Shown in pieces: positions 1 to 11,404 of a stretch of 64,000 nucleotides of DNA (positions within the stretch are counted from its first letter, which is position 1; each line of letters begins with the position of its first letter). The notes beneath the pieces were generated by a model that worked only from the letters and a program-made list of their open reading frames with translations, was not told where the DNA came from and searched no databases. This DNA is from Macrobrachium rosenbergii. Its lineage: Eukaryota; Arthropoda; Malacostraca; Decapoda; Palaemonidae. A program made the translations under genes and the position numbers. The DNA lies in NCBI RefSeq assembly GCF_040412425.1, contig NC_089788.1, forward strand, positions 73,201,220 through 73,265,219, given 5' to 3'.

Positions 1-132
1 ACTTTATTGTTTAATAACAATATTGTAAATACTTTTAATGACAGTATTGTAAATAAAGATTTTTTTTATTTTTAATAATATATTGCAAATATTTAGCATT
101 TTCGAAGCTTGCAGAACATTAAACAAATATGT

Positions 133-401
133 CCCCTTAGGGAGATGGTGCCGTCAGTGCACCTCAAGTGGTGCACTGTAGGCATTACTTGAGGTTCTTT
201 GCAGCGTCCCTCCGTGCCCCTAGCTGCAGCCCCTTTCATTCCTTTTACTGCACCTCCGTTCATATTCTCTTTCTTCCATCTTACTTTCCACCCTCTCCTA
301 ACAATTGCTGACGTTTTTTTATTCTTGGTTTCGGTTTTAGCGCCGAATGACCTCTTAGGTCTCAGCGCTTGGATTTAGCCTAAATTTTATAGGTCATTCC
401 G
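133..401. repeat. Dispersed decapod-type interspersed repeat
   Basis: This block is GC-richer than its surroundings and has clear word structure: a gcac/gtgc inverted motif near 155-178, a C/T-rich middle at 200-300, and a tail of the form gcgccgaatgacctcttagg...gcttgg. It matches my memory of a high-copy repeat seen in many decapod transcripts and genomic clones. That identification is recollection, not a search. No ORF is present and no clear target-site duplication is visible. It lies upstream of the first exon of the + strand gene, so it is probably intronic. Confidence 0.45.
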
Positions 402-1010
402 TAAACAAGATAAGTTGAGGTTATCTTTTGAATGACATCCAGACAATCATTTATGAGTACATGATTTTCAAAATTTTTTTTCGCTTTTTTCTTTAAACGG
501 TTATACGAAAGTCAGTGTGGTATTTATCTCTTTACCTTTGCTCTTTTAACATTCTAGAAAGAGACGCGAAGACTGTCAGATAAATTGCTATTGATCTCGA
601 AACAGAAGGTTTTGTCGGCACCTATTGTTTTACATCCCTTTTGCCAATAACATGTGTAATGTCCAGCTAATTCTTATGTTCACGTAGCAGATGTGTACTG
701 CCCTAAAATGGAAGACTGTAGTATCTGCAAAAATACAAAACTGAGAAGAATGGTAGATACTGCTGTTTCCCCTTGCCTTACTACTGATTTTGCGGATACT
801 GCAGATGTGACCCCCCCACAAAGCATTGAAGAATCATTCTGAAACTGCAGTAACTTGTGTATTGGTGTTTCACGAGCCCAGTAGGTGGCATATCTCAATT
901 TCGAAAATTTTGCTGATACTGCAGTTTTCCATTTCAGGGCATTATTTACATAGATACGTATATTTATGTATATGTGTATACATATGAACACATAAATGTG
1001 TACACAATAC

Positions 1011-1014
<4 letters not shown>

Positions 1015-1085
<71 letters not shown>

Positions 1086-1093
1086 ATATATTA
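1015..1093. repeat. (AT)n microsatellite
   Basis: An almost pure AT dinucleotide run with one TT interruption near 1074. It lies about 110 bases upstream of the exon at 1206, inside the presumed preceding intron. Confidence 0.95.
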
Positions 1094-1205
1094 TTTACTT
1101 ATTAGTGCGTTCAGGTTATTCATACGTTTTGGGTTGCGTATTTACAAGAGCGCCATTTTGAATTGTAAAATGGAAAATATTTAACATTTCTTTTTTCTGT
1201 TTCAG

Positions 1206-1259
1206 GTAAGGAAATGATCACGCCTTTGGAAACCCCCAAACCCACTGCACAAAATTCAA
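1206..1259 (+). CDS. Internal coding exon of an unrecognised + strand gene
   Basis: This 54-base exon has a strong polypyrimidine tract and CAG acceptor on its left (ttttttctgtttcag) and a consensus GTAAGC donor on its right. Only one frame is open: two bases, then KEMITPLETPKPTAQNS, then one leftover base (A). That leftover base joins in phase to the exon at 21574, giving a Lys codon at the junction. The peptide is Pro/Thr-rich and hydrophilic, as in an unstructured tail. I do not recognise the protein. The upstream exons lie outside the window. The case rests on two good splice sites, one open frame and phase agreement with the next exon. Confidence 0.55.
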
Positions 1260-1433
1260 GTAAGCAATGTATTTGTTGAAAGGTTTTCATATATTTCTAA
1301 GTTCAAGTACCAAGATATAATGGATTGTGGTGAAAAATATATTTTTACTAAATAAAACAACACACATGCACAAACGTATGAAACGCGTTAGTTAACTTTG
1401 AAACTACTAAAGTATCTAACATTTCTCTAAAGA

Positions 1434-1800
1434 TTAAACCCTGTTTATGGATAAAAACCCTTAAATTTTGTTTTGAAAACCAGTTACGTCTTCAGTAATA
1501 GATCTATTCCACTATAATTTAAACCGTCTATGAATAAAATCACAAAAATTTTGTTTTAAAAAAACCAACTTATTCAGTAATGCATCTACCCCACTAAAAT
1601 TTAAACCCTGTTTATGCATAAAATCACTTAAATTTTGTTTTAAAAACCAACTCCTCCTTCAGTTATGGATCTATTCCACAAAAATTTCAACCAACTTATC
1701 CAGTAATGGATTTATCCCACTAAATTTAAACCCTGTATACATATAAAACTATTTAACTTTTACATAAAAAGATAAAAATAAACCAGCTTCTTCAATAATG
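1434..1800. repeat. Degenerate minisatellite, about 80-100 bp unit, 4 or more copies
   Basis: Repeated phrases recur in fixed order: taaaccctgtttatg, aaattttgttttaaaaacca, cttcagtaatggat and ctattccact. Unit starts are near 1434, 1518, 1599, 1683 and 1724. The copies are imperfect and unequal in length, so this is an old tandem array. It sits about 175 bases downstream of the exon at 1206-1259. Confidence 0.8.
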
Positions 1801-2519
1801 GATATCACCCTCCATTCCTCATTAAGCGGAGCCAGCAAATCAGAGCTAAAAGTATTTTACATTAAATATTTTAGAAGCCATTTCTATTGTTAGAGAGACA
1901 AAGGGCAAGTTAAGAATCCATCACAGATGAGATAGATTGTAATTATAACGTAGTGAAGATATAGCAGTCAAATGAGCTGCTTATAGGTATTCTAAGGTGT
2001 CCTAAGTAGGGAGCTATTAAAATTTAGGGAGGGACTATGTTAGCCCTCATTTGGTCATAATGAGGCCCCTGTTGATTATAATTTAGTTTTATAGTTATAT
2101 GATATTGAAATAAAGACTAAACTATAGTTTTTAGTGTATAGTTTTTTAAGTAAACAGCTTTATGATAGAAATTTTTACCAAGCGTATATAATTTGTCACC
2201 CACTGGCTGTAAGTTTTTACGTCTAAGTGTTTTGGAGAGAGAGAGAGAGACTCGCGTACTTTGAATATTTCATCAGGCCATTTGCAGTCCATTATTTACA
2301 TACATCAACAAAAGAATAATTACGTCATTTCAGCCTTCCACCTCAGAAGCCATGAAAACTTTATACAGCAGAAATGTCAAATTGAACGAAGTGTATATTC
2401 GTCCTGATCATATTTTCGCGACACTCAGTACATTTGACGGGTTGATAATTTGGCGATACGCAGTACCGTTGAGTAACCGTGTAGGCAAGTATAGATTCAA
2501 GTAGCATATGTAATAAGCC

Positions 2520-2521
<2 letters not shown>

Positions 2522-2586
<65 letters not shown>
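2522..2586. repeat. (CT)n microsatellite
   Basis: A pure CT run of about 32 units. Together with the next CT run it forms a pair about 100 bases apart. Confidence 0.97.
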
Positions 2587-2588
<2 letters not shown>

Positions 2589-2683
2589 GCTGATTGATTA
2601 TTTATAGAATCAATCCTGCATTGCTTATTTTCAAGCTCCCAAGTCTTCACGTTCTTTCTGCCACCAACCTTACTTCTTTGCAA

Positions 2684-2686
<3 letters not shown>

Positions 2687-2746
<60 letters not shown>
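2687..2746. repeat. (CT)n microsatellite
   Basis: A pure CT run of about 30 units. It is the second of a pair; the 100 bases between the runs are unrelated unique sequence. Confidence 0.97.
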
Positions 2747-2749
<3 letters not shown>

Positions 2750-3995
2750 TCGTTGTCACCATTGTTCGCCCTCCGATGCGTCATTTTGCGAGAAACCTTA
2801 TAGTGAATTCGGATAGTTCAACCTTTTTTTTTTCAAACATCTTAATTAAAAAATTAAATAAAGCAAAATTAAATTGAAATAAAGCATCACAAAATATACA
2901 TTTACCCTATTTTCATTCTGCTCAGTTATGCCCGCGTTACCCACAAGTCTTAGTATTTAACGAAAGGGATTATTTCTCAGTGTAGATTCTAGTACTCCCT
3001 TGTGCAGGCAAATTCTGGAGGAATCTTTTACCAGGGAGTACCGTATTCAAATTAAGCAGAGTCCTTCAAAAACAAGAATAAGTTACTCTGTAGTTCCTTC
3101 ACGTGGACTATTCTGCTTATGATGTTTCTGTTCTGTAAGATATTGGAAACTAATTGCCCAGTTTTAGGTAAATTTATTATGAAATTGTATTCCGTCCGCT
3201 TCCTAATTCGCACTGATGTGGAGATCAACTTACTTCCTTCTCTTTTTTTACTGTTTTTGTGATTTTTCCCTTGCAACATTGGTAAAAAAAATAAATTTTG
3301 GCCCTTATAATGGAAGCTCTTTTAACTGTTCAAATTTATCTCAAAGGCGTATTATATTTGCCTGTTAAGTCAAATTGGCATAAAGTTTTGATAGATCCAG
3401 CGATTAGAATGCTGGAGGTCTGTGGAACCTTATATGCAGTTGTGTCAGGATTGCTTTCAGTAAGAAAAAGAAATAAGCAATATGATTCAAGACAACTTGG
3501 CACTGGGTAGGTTGTTTTTGTATAAAAAAAAAAACTTCAGCACCAAGCATATTATTTCTGAGTGGCTGGTTCTAAGTCCCTTGTATTATGCCTTTCGTAC
3601 TTTCACGTTACTCGTAAAATTATTGCATTTACCTATTTCTCGTAGGCCGATTTTATTTTCTGCTCGAATTTTTTATTCTAGATAATAAATTGTATATATA
3701 ATCGCTATCCTGGACAGATAGTACCTTATTGTACTATATTTATCCACAGTATACCGAACTTCTCTTTCCAAGCGGAGAGGAAAAAATCAATCTAGATTCT
3801 CGTCATACACTGCAGTTCGAAAGGAATTTTTTTTAATACTTCTGTGGATTTGCTAATTGAATTCCGAAGCAGTCCTTTCTTATAATCGGTTTTGATATCA
3901 GTGCATTTATTTTACGACAGCGGGGAGTCTGCAATTAGCCTACTTTTATGGTTTCTCGGGTCATAAGTCTAGTAATACGGGCCTGAGCTTGCCAA

Positions 3996-3997
<2 letters not shown>

Positions 3998-4064
<67 letters not shown>
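3998..4064. repeat. (TTA)n trinucleotide microsatellite
   Basis: About 22 uninterrupted TTA units. It is the only long trinucleotide tract in the window. Confidence 0.97.
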
Positions 4065-4066
<2 letters not shown>

Positions 4067-4679
4067 CAGTCAATGTTACCTTTAATCTTAATACAAAACG
4101 TAGCAGTAATTACATACAACAAAATCAGCTTTGAAAGCAAAAAACAACGACATAAATCGACGCAACTTCTCTCATAATCCATATCGTGAAATCACTTCGA
4201 AGACCTGAGCCACTAATAGGGGACAGCGAACCACCTTCCCATATACAGTATATATTGCTATGACCTACTTCACGAAATAAAAAAAAAAACAGTTCCCATA
4301 AATGTAAGTGAGACCTTTATAGAACCTCTAATGGTACGATGAAGAGGAGACTTTTTTTATTGACTCGACCGTAAATAGATGGGTCTAGGTAATGGGTGTT
4401 ATCGGCTTGCTGGGAAATTGATAACGATGGTGGCCTGTGGTTTTTAGGCTTGCACAAACAGCTCTGACCTAGATAGATATATATAACGGTTCTCTAACAT
4501 ACAGGATGTATTCTAGACTTGTGGTTCGTAGACTTATTGATGTTGGTGTTATTAATAGACGCCATTGTAAGGTAAAGTGTTAATAATTTTTAGACAATGT
4601 GACCCACTTTTTCGTATGGTGGTACTAATTGTTGCCTACCGTTTATATCCAAGTACTTGAAAGCACTTGCTCTCTTTAT

Positions 4680-4990
4680 TGACCAAGGGAGAGAGAGAGA
4701 GAGTGATTGACTGGAAAGAAACAATACTGAGTCCAGTTTTATAAAAGAAAGTTTTTGTAAGATATGAACATAAGTCAAGGCATGGAGGGCGAGAGAGAGA
4801 AAAAAATTGTCTCAAAAATATACTGCAAGAGACAACAGTCTAGTTTTATAAAGGAAAGCTTTTGGCAGAAGCGAATATCAGTCAAGGCAGAGAGAGAGAG
4901 AGAGAATTCTAATAATATAGTGGAAAGAAACATCACTAAGTCTAGTATTATAAAAGAAACCTTTAGTAAAGAGAGAGAGAGAGAGAGAGT
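4680..4990. repeat. Three-copy tandem repeat (about 100 bp unit) carrying a GA tract
   Basis: Three consecutive units each contain a GA run, then a gtctagttttataaaagaaa-like phrase, then a taagtcaaggca-like phrase. GA runs lie at about 4688, 4790, 4890 and 4971. The unit sequence has diverged between copies while every copy keeps its GA run, so the microsatellite is part of the repeated unit. Confidence 0.75.
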
Positions 4991-5539
4991 TGATTAATGA
5001 AAAAAAAAAAAACAACTCACATGTAATGCCTCCTCTGGCCGTCATACGTTTGGAAAGTGCAGAAACGAAACCTCCCGTCAATCTGAAATATTAATATTTT
5101 GTTTCAGTTATTTCACAACCATCCGTCCATGATCATTAAACAGGATTGTACACAAATAATGTATAAAATATCTTTTGCTTACCAGACGTCGGTACAAACC
5201 GCTACACATAAAAGTAATTGGGGAAACTAGTCTAAGGTTACTTGTATCGTGCTGTTAGATTACATATTGCTTCGTGGTTTAGTGCTTTTTGACAATTAAG
5301 CTGTCCATTTTGTTCCTCTGTGTACAGTTAAGTTTACCAGTTCTGTGTCCGAAGCGCTAAAATAGAAAAGTCAATGTGGGTGACGAACTGAATCATAATA
5401 TATCGAAGTATTCGACACAAAAGTGCTTCGCAAAGGTCAACAGTCTAGAGTGCTTTAGTTACCCAAAAAGTTTTGTGTCTAACGTCAAAATGTTGCCAGA
5501 GAACAACCACTAACACCAAGTAAACGGAGATTGTGGTTA

Positions 5540-6250
5540 CATTGGAGACAACATTGCCTCCATCGCCTTGAGGTTCTATTTCAACTCTATAAAAGACACA
5601 GATCCATTAACAGTGACCATTTGTACAGTGACTTTATTCAGTGCCTGTTCAAATTCTTCTTCTAGCGAATGTGAGGTCGAACCTGGTGTCTCCAAAGAGG
5701 CTGGGTTTTCCATTCCTCCGTCGAGTCGACAGATGTCCCTCCCGCGTCAGTCCAGTTCCCTTCCAGTCCTGTTGCGAGCATTACGCGGGTATCCAGGGGA
5801 TGGGGGTGGGTATTTAAGAGACGAATTTGAGGGCGGGGAGCAAAGGGCAAAGCTGGTCCTTTTATGAGGTTACGGGATTTTGGGGGAGGGTTAATGTCTT
5901 CGTCTTACCGAGTCCTAAGTACCGTTGGTCTTGGGGACAAGGCCTATACGATGGCGGTCACTCGCGAGGAACTGTAAATTTGAACAAGAAAATGAAATAT
6001 TTAAATCAATTTATGACATAAATATTTATTCCTTAACCACTACGATAAGATTTCCGTCTCTCCAGTGTCACATTTCTCGCCGGGATTTATAGATTTCGGT
6101 TCCAAATGACTTTGTTTTGCTTCTCCCAGCACGAAATGTCAGTCAAAATAACTCGAGCGGATGTGACGTTCCCGGGTGCCACGTCTTCCCTAGACCTACA
6201 GTGCGTCTTTCGGTATTGCTTTCCCCACGCTAACGGTTCCGGAAGGTTAT
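5540..6250. other. GC-rich intronic patch with a TATA-like box; no gene resolved
   Basis: This block is clearly richer in G, C and CpG than the flanks. It contains G-runs at 5798-5812, a TATTTAAG motif at about 5812 and GC-rich sequence after it. ORFs of up to 99 codons are present on both strands but look like composition effects. It could be an intronic promoter or regulatory element, or a transposon relic. Nothing here allows a choice. Confidence 0.25.
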
Positions 6251-6326
6251 TCTACTCTTTGGGTTTTAACTTTTAAGTAATATCATATTAACGGATTTAC
6301 TAATTTATCTAATGAAATTGTCTTTT

Positions 6327-6367
6327 CTCTCTCTCTCTCTCTCTCTCTCCCTCTCTCTCTCTCTCTC
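6327..6367. repeat. (CT)n microsatellite, one interruption
   Basis: A CT run of about 20 units with a single CC interruption at about 6349. Confidence 0.95.
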
Positions 6368-6845
6368 AGACGCACATGCGTACTTTTACGTGCAAGTGTA
6401 TGAAATCATACGCCATTGAATTGTAACTAGACCGTGTGAGAGACGCGTGTGAGGTTTTCAAGCTTATAAATGCATTAAAGAAAAATCATGCTATAATGGG
6501 TTCTCAATCTTAAATACTCGGAAAAAAAAAGTGGCTAGTGAGGTTGTATCCAGCTTGAAAAACCTCAGCGAAGAACTAGAATCAATAAAGCTGTTTTGAA
6601 ATTGGTTTCGTCATCAGTCGTCATGTCTCTTGATAGGTTTACTCGTAGGAGCGGTGCGTCTAAAGAGATTGATTACTTTGATACAGTTGACTAATGTGCA
6701 GTTGACACTTCGGGAAGCCTGCTGGTTATAAAAGTCATCGGTTACGGTGTCAAGCGTATTAGTAAATCAAAGACCTTGGTAGCGATGATGGTATGGCTGA
6801 CACCATCGTTCGCAATGACCTTGGTACGTTTGTCGGTTGATAAAC

Positions 6846-7102
6846 AATGAATGTGCAGTTGACAGCAGTACTATTTTTTTTTATAGTAGCGGTTAGATTT
6901 ATTTATTTTTTGAGAGAGAGAGAGATACATTTGGTACATTTGTTGGTAAAAACATAGTGAGTGTGTAATTGACACTAGTACTCTAGTGCTGGTAAGGGAT
7001 AGATTTATTTATTTAGGAAAGAGAGAGAGACTAAAGGTCGCATCTTATCCAAAGAATGTGCAGCAGACACTAGTACTGGTAACGGACAGATCTATTTATT
7101 TT

Positions 7103-7150
<48 letters not shown>
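6846..7150. repeat. Three-copy tandem repeat (about 96-112 bp unit) ending in GA tracts
   Basis: Units start at about 6846, 6958 and 7054 with the phrase gaatgtgcagttgacactagtac. Each then runs through ggtaacggatagatttatttatttt and ends in a GA run. The last GA run is expanded (7104-7148). A related partial phrase occurs near 6692. The architecture matches the array at 4680, with a different unit sequence. Confidence 0.8.
7104..7148. repeat. (GA)n microsatellite
   Basis: A pure GA run forming the end of the third unit of the preceding tandem array. Confidence 0.97.
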
Positions 7151-7151
<1 letters not shown>

Positions 7152-7381
7152 TGGCTACTTCCTGAATGCGTTGGCTTGGCTATCATACAGTAATGTATAC
7201 TGCTGCCGACATTGGAATTCATCCGTATAGTCGATACAATATCATACATTTTGGATGAAGTAACCTCGCTTCTGTTGATGTATAAAGTAACCTATATCTC
7301 TGTTGGGTGGAATTGTTAGTTAATTCATTCTTATAAATGTCAGTGGATTAGGTGATATCTTGGAATGTATACACATGGATA

Positions 7382-7384
<3 letters not shown>

Positions 7385-7445
<61 letters not shown>
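7385..7445. repeat. (CT)n microsatellite
   Basis: A CT run of about 30 units. It pairs with a second run at 7489 separated by 43 bases of unique sequence. Confidence 0.97.
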
Positions 7446-7448
<3 letters not shown>

Positions 7449-7487
7449 AAAATCATTGACTTTTAATTGGTATGTATTGAATTTAAG

Positions 7488-7488
<1 letters not shown>

Positions 7489-7524
<36 letters not shown>
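7489..7524. repeat. (CT)n microsatellite
   Basis: A CT run of about 18 units, the partner of the run at 7385. Confidence 0.97.
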
Positions 7525-7529
<5 letters not shown>

Positions 7530-7787
7530 CCAGTGCAACAAACTAGTTTAGGTTCTTCTAAGTGTTTCTCAGTGTAATGTAAATGATAACGTAATTATCC
7601 CTACAAACAAAAAGTATAATAAAGAATAAATGAATAAAGACTGGTTAATTCAAACGCGAAGAATGGGAGTTTTATACCGCACAGTAGTTCTTAACAAGAA
7701 TATAAATGGTAAAACATTTATATTCTTGAGTAAAATGCTTGTGTTAAACATTGGAAGGGTTTTCAAAGTGCTGTGTTGGAGTGTGTT

Positions 7788-7788
<1 letters not shown>

Positions 7789-7842
<54 letters not shown>
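7789..7842. repeat. (GA)n microsatellite
   Basis: A pure GA run of about 27 units. Confidence 0.97.
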
Positions 7843-7845
<3 letters not shown>

Positions 7846-10021
7846 TAAAGGTCTTACTTAGCATTGCACTAAAGCAAATAGGCTTTTAATGATACTTGCA
7901 AACGACGATTTTAAAATTACAGTTGATGCCCATTCCGTATCTAAGTTTATTGTATATTTTCAGTGAATATAATTAAGATGTGCTTTGTTATAAATCATGT
8001 TCGTAGTTACGTTTAAGAAAGCAAATGGCTGTGCTTGCTTACTCTTGTGCAAAGCTTATTGTTACATTATTATGAATGGGTTACTAGTTATACCTAATGT
8101 TTCATTTCTTTTTTATTGGTTTTATTGCCCGTATGCAGTGATTTCCTAAAGACATATTTCAGTAATGCATTTTTTTCTAACTACCGAATTGTATCGATTA
8201 ATTATGACTGATGAATGAAGAGTTGGTGGAAGAAGAGCAGTGTTTATAAGTTTGGATGGGAAAGGACGCTATTTTTGCTGATGCCGGGACGGACAGGGAA
8301 ACGAAAACTAATGGAAGCGAAAGACCACGGGAATGGTGAACTGATTTAGCAATTTCCGGAGCACCGTCTAAATAAGTAACTGTAAAAACAGTAGATTGAC
8401 CTTATTGGTTAGGAAGCAAACTTAGACCAGTCCTTTGGAATATGAGATGGAATACAACTAAGATGAATTGATTTAACTTTCGCTACTACAACATTAAGAG
8501 GAATTCTGTGGAGAGAAATAAATAGAACACCGAAACCTACTACCGGCCTCTTAGAGGTGAACTCTGCTTTGCGGATAACACTGATAATCTTAATTATAGC
8601 TTTCTCATGTTTTACACTGGAATTCTGATAATGTACAAGTTGAAAAACAAGGCTGTTCTTTGAGCCGTGTAATTTTTTTTAGTTTCTCAACCTGTTTATC
8701 GTATATAAATATTTTTCACATCTACTTAATGTTTTGAGATCATATAACCTAGGAAAAGGAAAGATGAAGGGCAGAAGAATCTGTAAACTAGACAACCTCT
8801 TTGATAAATTTGAAAAGTTACCAGAGTAACACCGAACTGTCGCCTGTCATGCGTCTAAGAGATTTTGAAGTCTAGTAATAAGTTAAGAAAGTGGCCTGAT
8901 AATATTGATACAGAGTTGTGTGATATGCTCCCAGAATGGACTGTGTAGTGGAGCATAGTATAGGGGAAATCAGTGTTGTCACGATTAGGCCTAAGTGAAG
9001 TTTTGGTTAAAGAGCACAGCTTGGATTTTATAGACGTAGGTCTAAAGTTTTCTAAAATGCTTTTGCGAATTGGAGGTGAAATTGTATAATATGATAGTTT
9101 AAGCGAATAATGGCACTGGGAAAGATTTGGACAGAGGTAAAAGTGTAAAGATTTAAGGTAACCATAACGGGGAGTTAGAAGTGAACGATCGCAAGAACGA
9201 ATTTATGCTTTTAACTGCTTGATTCACCTTGCTATCAGCCTCATACTTTGGTCTCACGCAACGTCCTTTGAAAAAAGAATGGGGTCAATCGTCATTAAAA
9301 GCGAGTTGTTTTACGATGTCACTCGAATCCTTGGTGATTATAACTTTGTAATGTAGATAAATCATTGCACTGGTTGAGATCAAATTGACTCAAATTTGGA
9401 TGAATCCGAAAGTGTCGATGTACTGGCCTGAATTAAACATTAATATCGCCTCATCACTGCGCCAGTTGAAACCAAATTTACTCTGAAGTATGGCGGAATT
9501 TGAATTTGCTAATGCGTATTGGCCTAACTCTCACAAGAGGAGTTTGAACTTTCAAACCACGAAAAATTTCTCCATCATTTTGAATAACTATTTTTTAAAC
9601 AAGCATTTTTGGACCTTGGCCTTTCATCACAACTTCTAATAGACTACAATATTCCAGTGCACAAAAAAATCTCTTCATTTTAATTGTTAGCAAGGCCGAA
9701 AAACCTTTTAGTTCGATGCAGGTTACCTTTTCATCAGCGTTGCTCTGGTGATTAAACAAACATGCAACCGGCTGTGTGAACTTTCCTTTTTTGAACTTTA
9801 TTTGTTCGTTTCTTGAGTTTGTTGTGTTGGGGTTTCTGTTGTTTATAGCGTCAGTGTCTGCGTCATTGTTAGCAGTTGGATTATGTCAGTACCTGCATTA
9901 CGTCTGTTTTTCTCTCTCACTAAAGAAATAATTTTTTCTTTAGAAAGAAGGAATTCGTGATACTTGGTCTAAGGACTCTCTCCCTCTCCAAAGATAAAAC
10001 TTTTTCCCTAGAAAGGAGAGA

Positions 10022-10183
10022 TGTGTATATGCATGTATGTACATAGTAAATTTAAGTATATTTGTATATATAAAAATTGTGACATGTTTGTTGATTTTTT
10101 ACTTAAATTACATATATTGTATATGTATTGAATAGTAAAATGAACTGTAAAGTGTATTTTTCTAAATAAAAGATAAAAAAAAA
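10022..10183 (+). mobile_element. Short retroposed insertion with poly(A) tail and 11-bp target duplication
   Basis: The insert is flanked by perfect 11-base direct repeats, gaaaggagaga, at 10011-10021 and 10184-10194. Its 3' end carries AATAAA at 10165-10170 followed about 10 bases later by a run of nine A. This is the signature of target-primed reverse transcription of a polyadenylated RNA. The 162-bp body is AT-rich and non-coding, so it is most likely the 3' UTR end of an mRNA or of a 5'-truncated LINE. It interrupts the middle unit of a tandem repeat, so the tandem repeat is older. Confidence 0.65.
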
Positions 10184-10211
10184 GAAAGGAGAGAGTGAAG
10201 ATAATTGGTCT

Positions 10212-10216
<5 letters not shown>

Positions 10217-10258
<42 letters not shown>
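10217..10258. repeat. (CT)n microsatellite
   Basis: A CT run of 21 units at the start of the third unit of the surrounding tandem array. Confidence 0.97.
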
Positions 10259-10259
<1 letters not shown>

Positions 10260-10603
10260 AAGAAATGACTTTTCCTCCAGAAAATATGGATTCAAGGTAT
10301 TACCTCCTAAGACTCATGAAAACTACATAAGACCCCCCCTACTGCGTATTTCTCATAATAATTATAATTTCTATCGCCTCCTTCGTGACCTTTGACCTCG
10401 CATTTTGTGGGTCACACCACCACTGTCATCATCATCATTATACAACTGCATTTTGCCTGTTGCAGGTCAAGGCGTTTTGCTAGTCCATTCAGAAGCGGTT
10501 CTGCTGACATTTATATTCTTTCGCTTTTAGTAGTGTTATTCAGCCTATGCGTTTATTAAGTACGTAAGTTATGGCGTGGGTAATACGTATACTTTAAAGA
10601 ATC

Positions 10604-10651
10604 AGTTATATATATACACATATACATATACATACATACATACATACATAC
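10604..10651. repeat. (TATACA/CATA)n microsatellite
   Basis: An irregular TA/CATA tract that becomes pure CATA at about 10628-10651. Confidence 0.9.
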
Positions 10652-10805
10652 GCTAGCGAGTGCGCGCACTTCCATTGGCTTTTTTCACATCCTCGTATAA
10701 TACTTATACAGGTGCAGTGAACTTCACCTCGCCCATTTTTATTTCTTTTCAGTTTTTCGGTCACTGTGACCTTTTATGCGATGCAGCAGCTGTCCTTCAG
10801 AATTC

Positions 10806-10809
<4 letters not shown>

Positions 10810-10872
<63 letters not shown>
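10810..10872. repeat. (GA)n microsatellite
   Basis: A pure GA run of about 31 units. Confidence 0.97.
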
Positions 10873-10876
<4 letters not shown>

Positions 10877-11404
10877 CTATACTATCGCTTTTCCATTTCC
10901 AGTTCGTGGACTGATAGCGTATTCCAAAAATGAATCTAGAATTTGTAGAGGTCTCTGTTTTACGGTAATATATAGATTTTGTATTATAGAGGGTTCAAGG
11001 GCCTTATATGCAGCGTTCATCAAGAACGTTCTACGTTCTATGGGTCTAAACCCCCTTCCGGTGATTGCCGTTCCTTTAATAAAACAAACACACGCTGAGA
11101 CTAATCGTCACGAAGTTCGAATGTTACTCGAAGCAGATCTGCCTAACGCCGGTATAGAATATTTTAAATTTTAAAGATTTTGTACCGAAAGGAAGTGGAA
11201 TTTAACGTTCCAGTGCTTGCTTTAAATTGCTCCAGGCTTCAAGCTTCAACGAAGTCCTTGAAGTAACCTTTTCCTTAAAGCTTCGGACACTGCACTTCCG
11301 TAGTCTTGAGTTTTCATCCTCTCTAGACGAGAATGGGCCACGTGACTAAAACTTGCAGTGAGAAAGAAACGAAGTAATAATAGTAATACTAATAATTTGA
11401 AGTA

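Larger units (their letters stand above)
9911..10310. repeat. Three-copy tandem repeat with CT tracts, middle copy interrupted
   Basis: Three units share the order CT-rich start, aaagaaataactttttcc-like A/T block, tagaaaggag, then gatacttggtctaagga. They lie at about 9911-9975, 9976-10216 and 10217-10310. The middle unit is longer because a 162-bp insertion (10022-10183) splits it. The third unit begins with an expanded (CT)n run at 10217-10258. Confidence 0.7.

Noticed and set aside
2408..2803. ORFs of 69-91 codons rich in RE or LS repeats
   Set aside because: They are translations of (CT)n/(GA)n microsatellites. The same applies to ORFs at 7320, 7630, 10660 and 41973, and to the poly-Leu ORF over the TTA tract at 3989.
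5568..5867. 99-codon + strand ORF in the GC-rich patch
   Set aside because: The opposite strand is equally open and the peptide is low in information. It is probably a composition effect.
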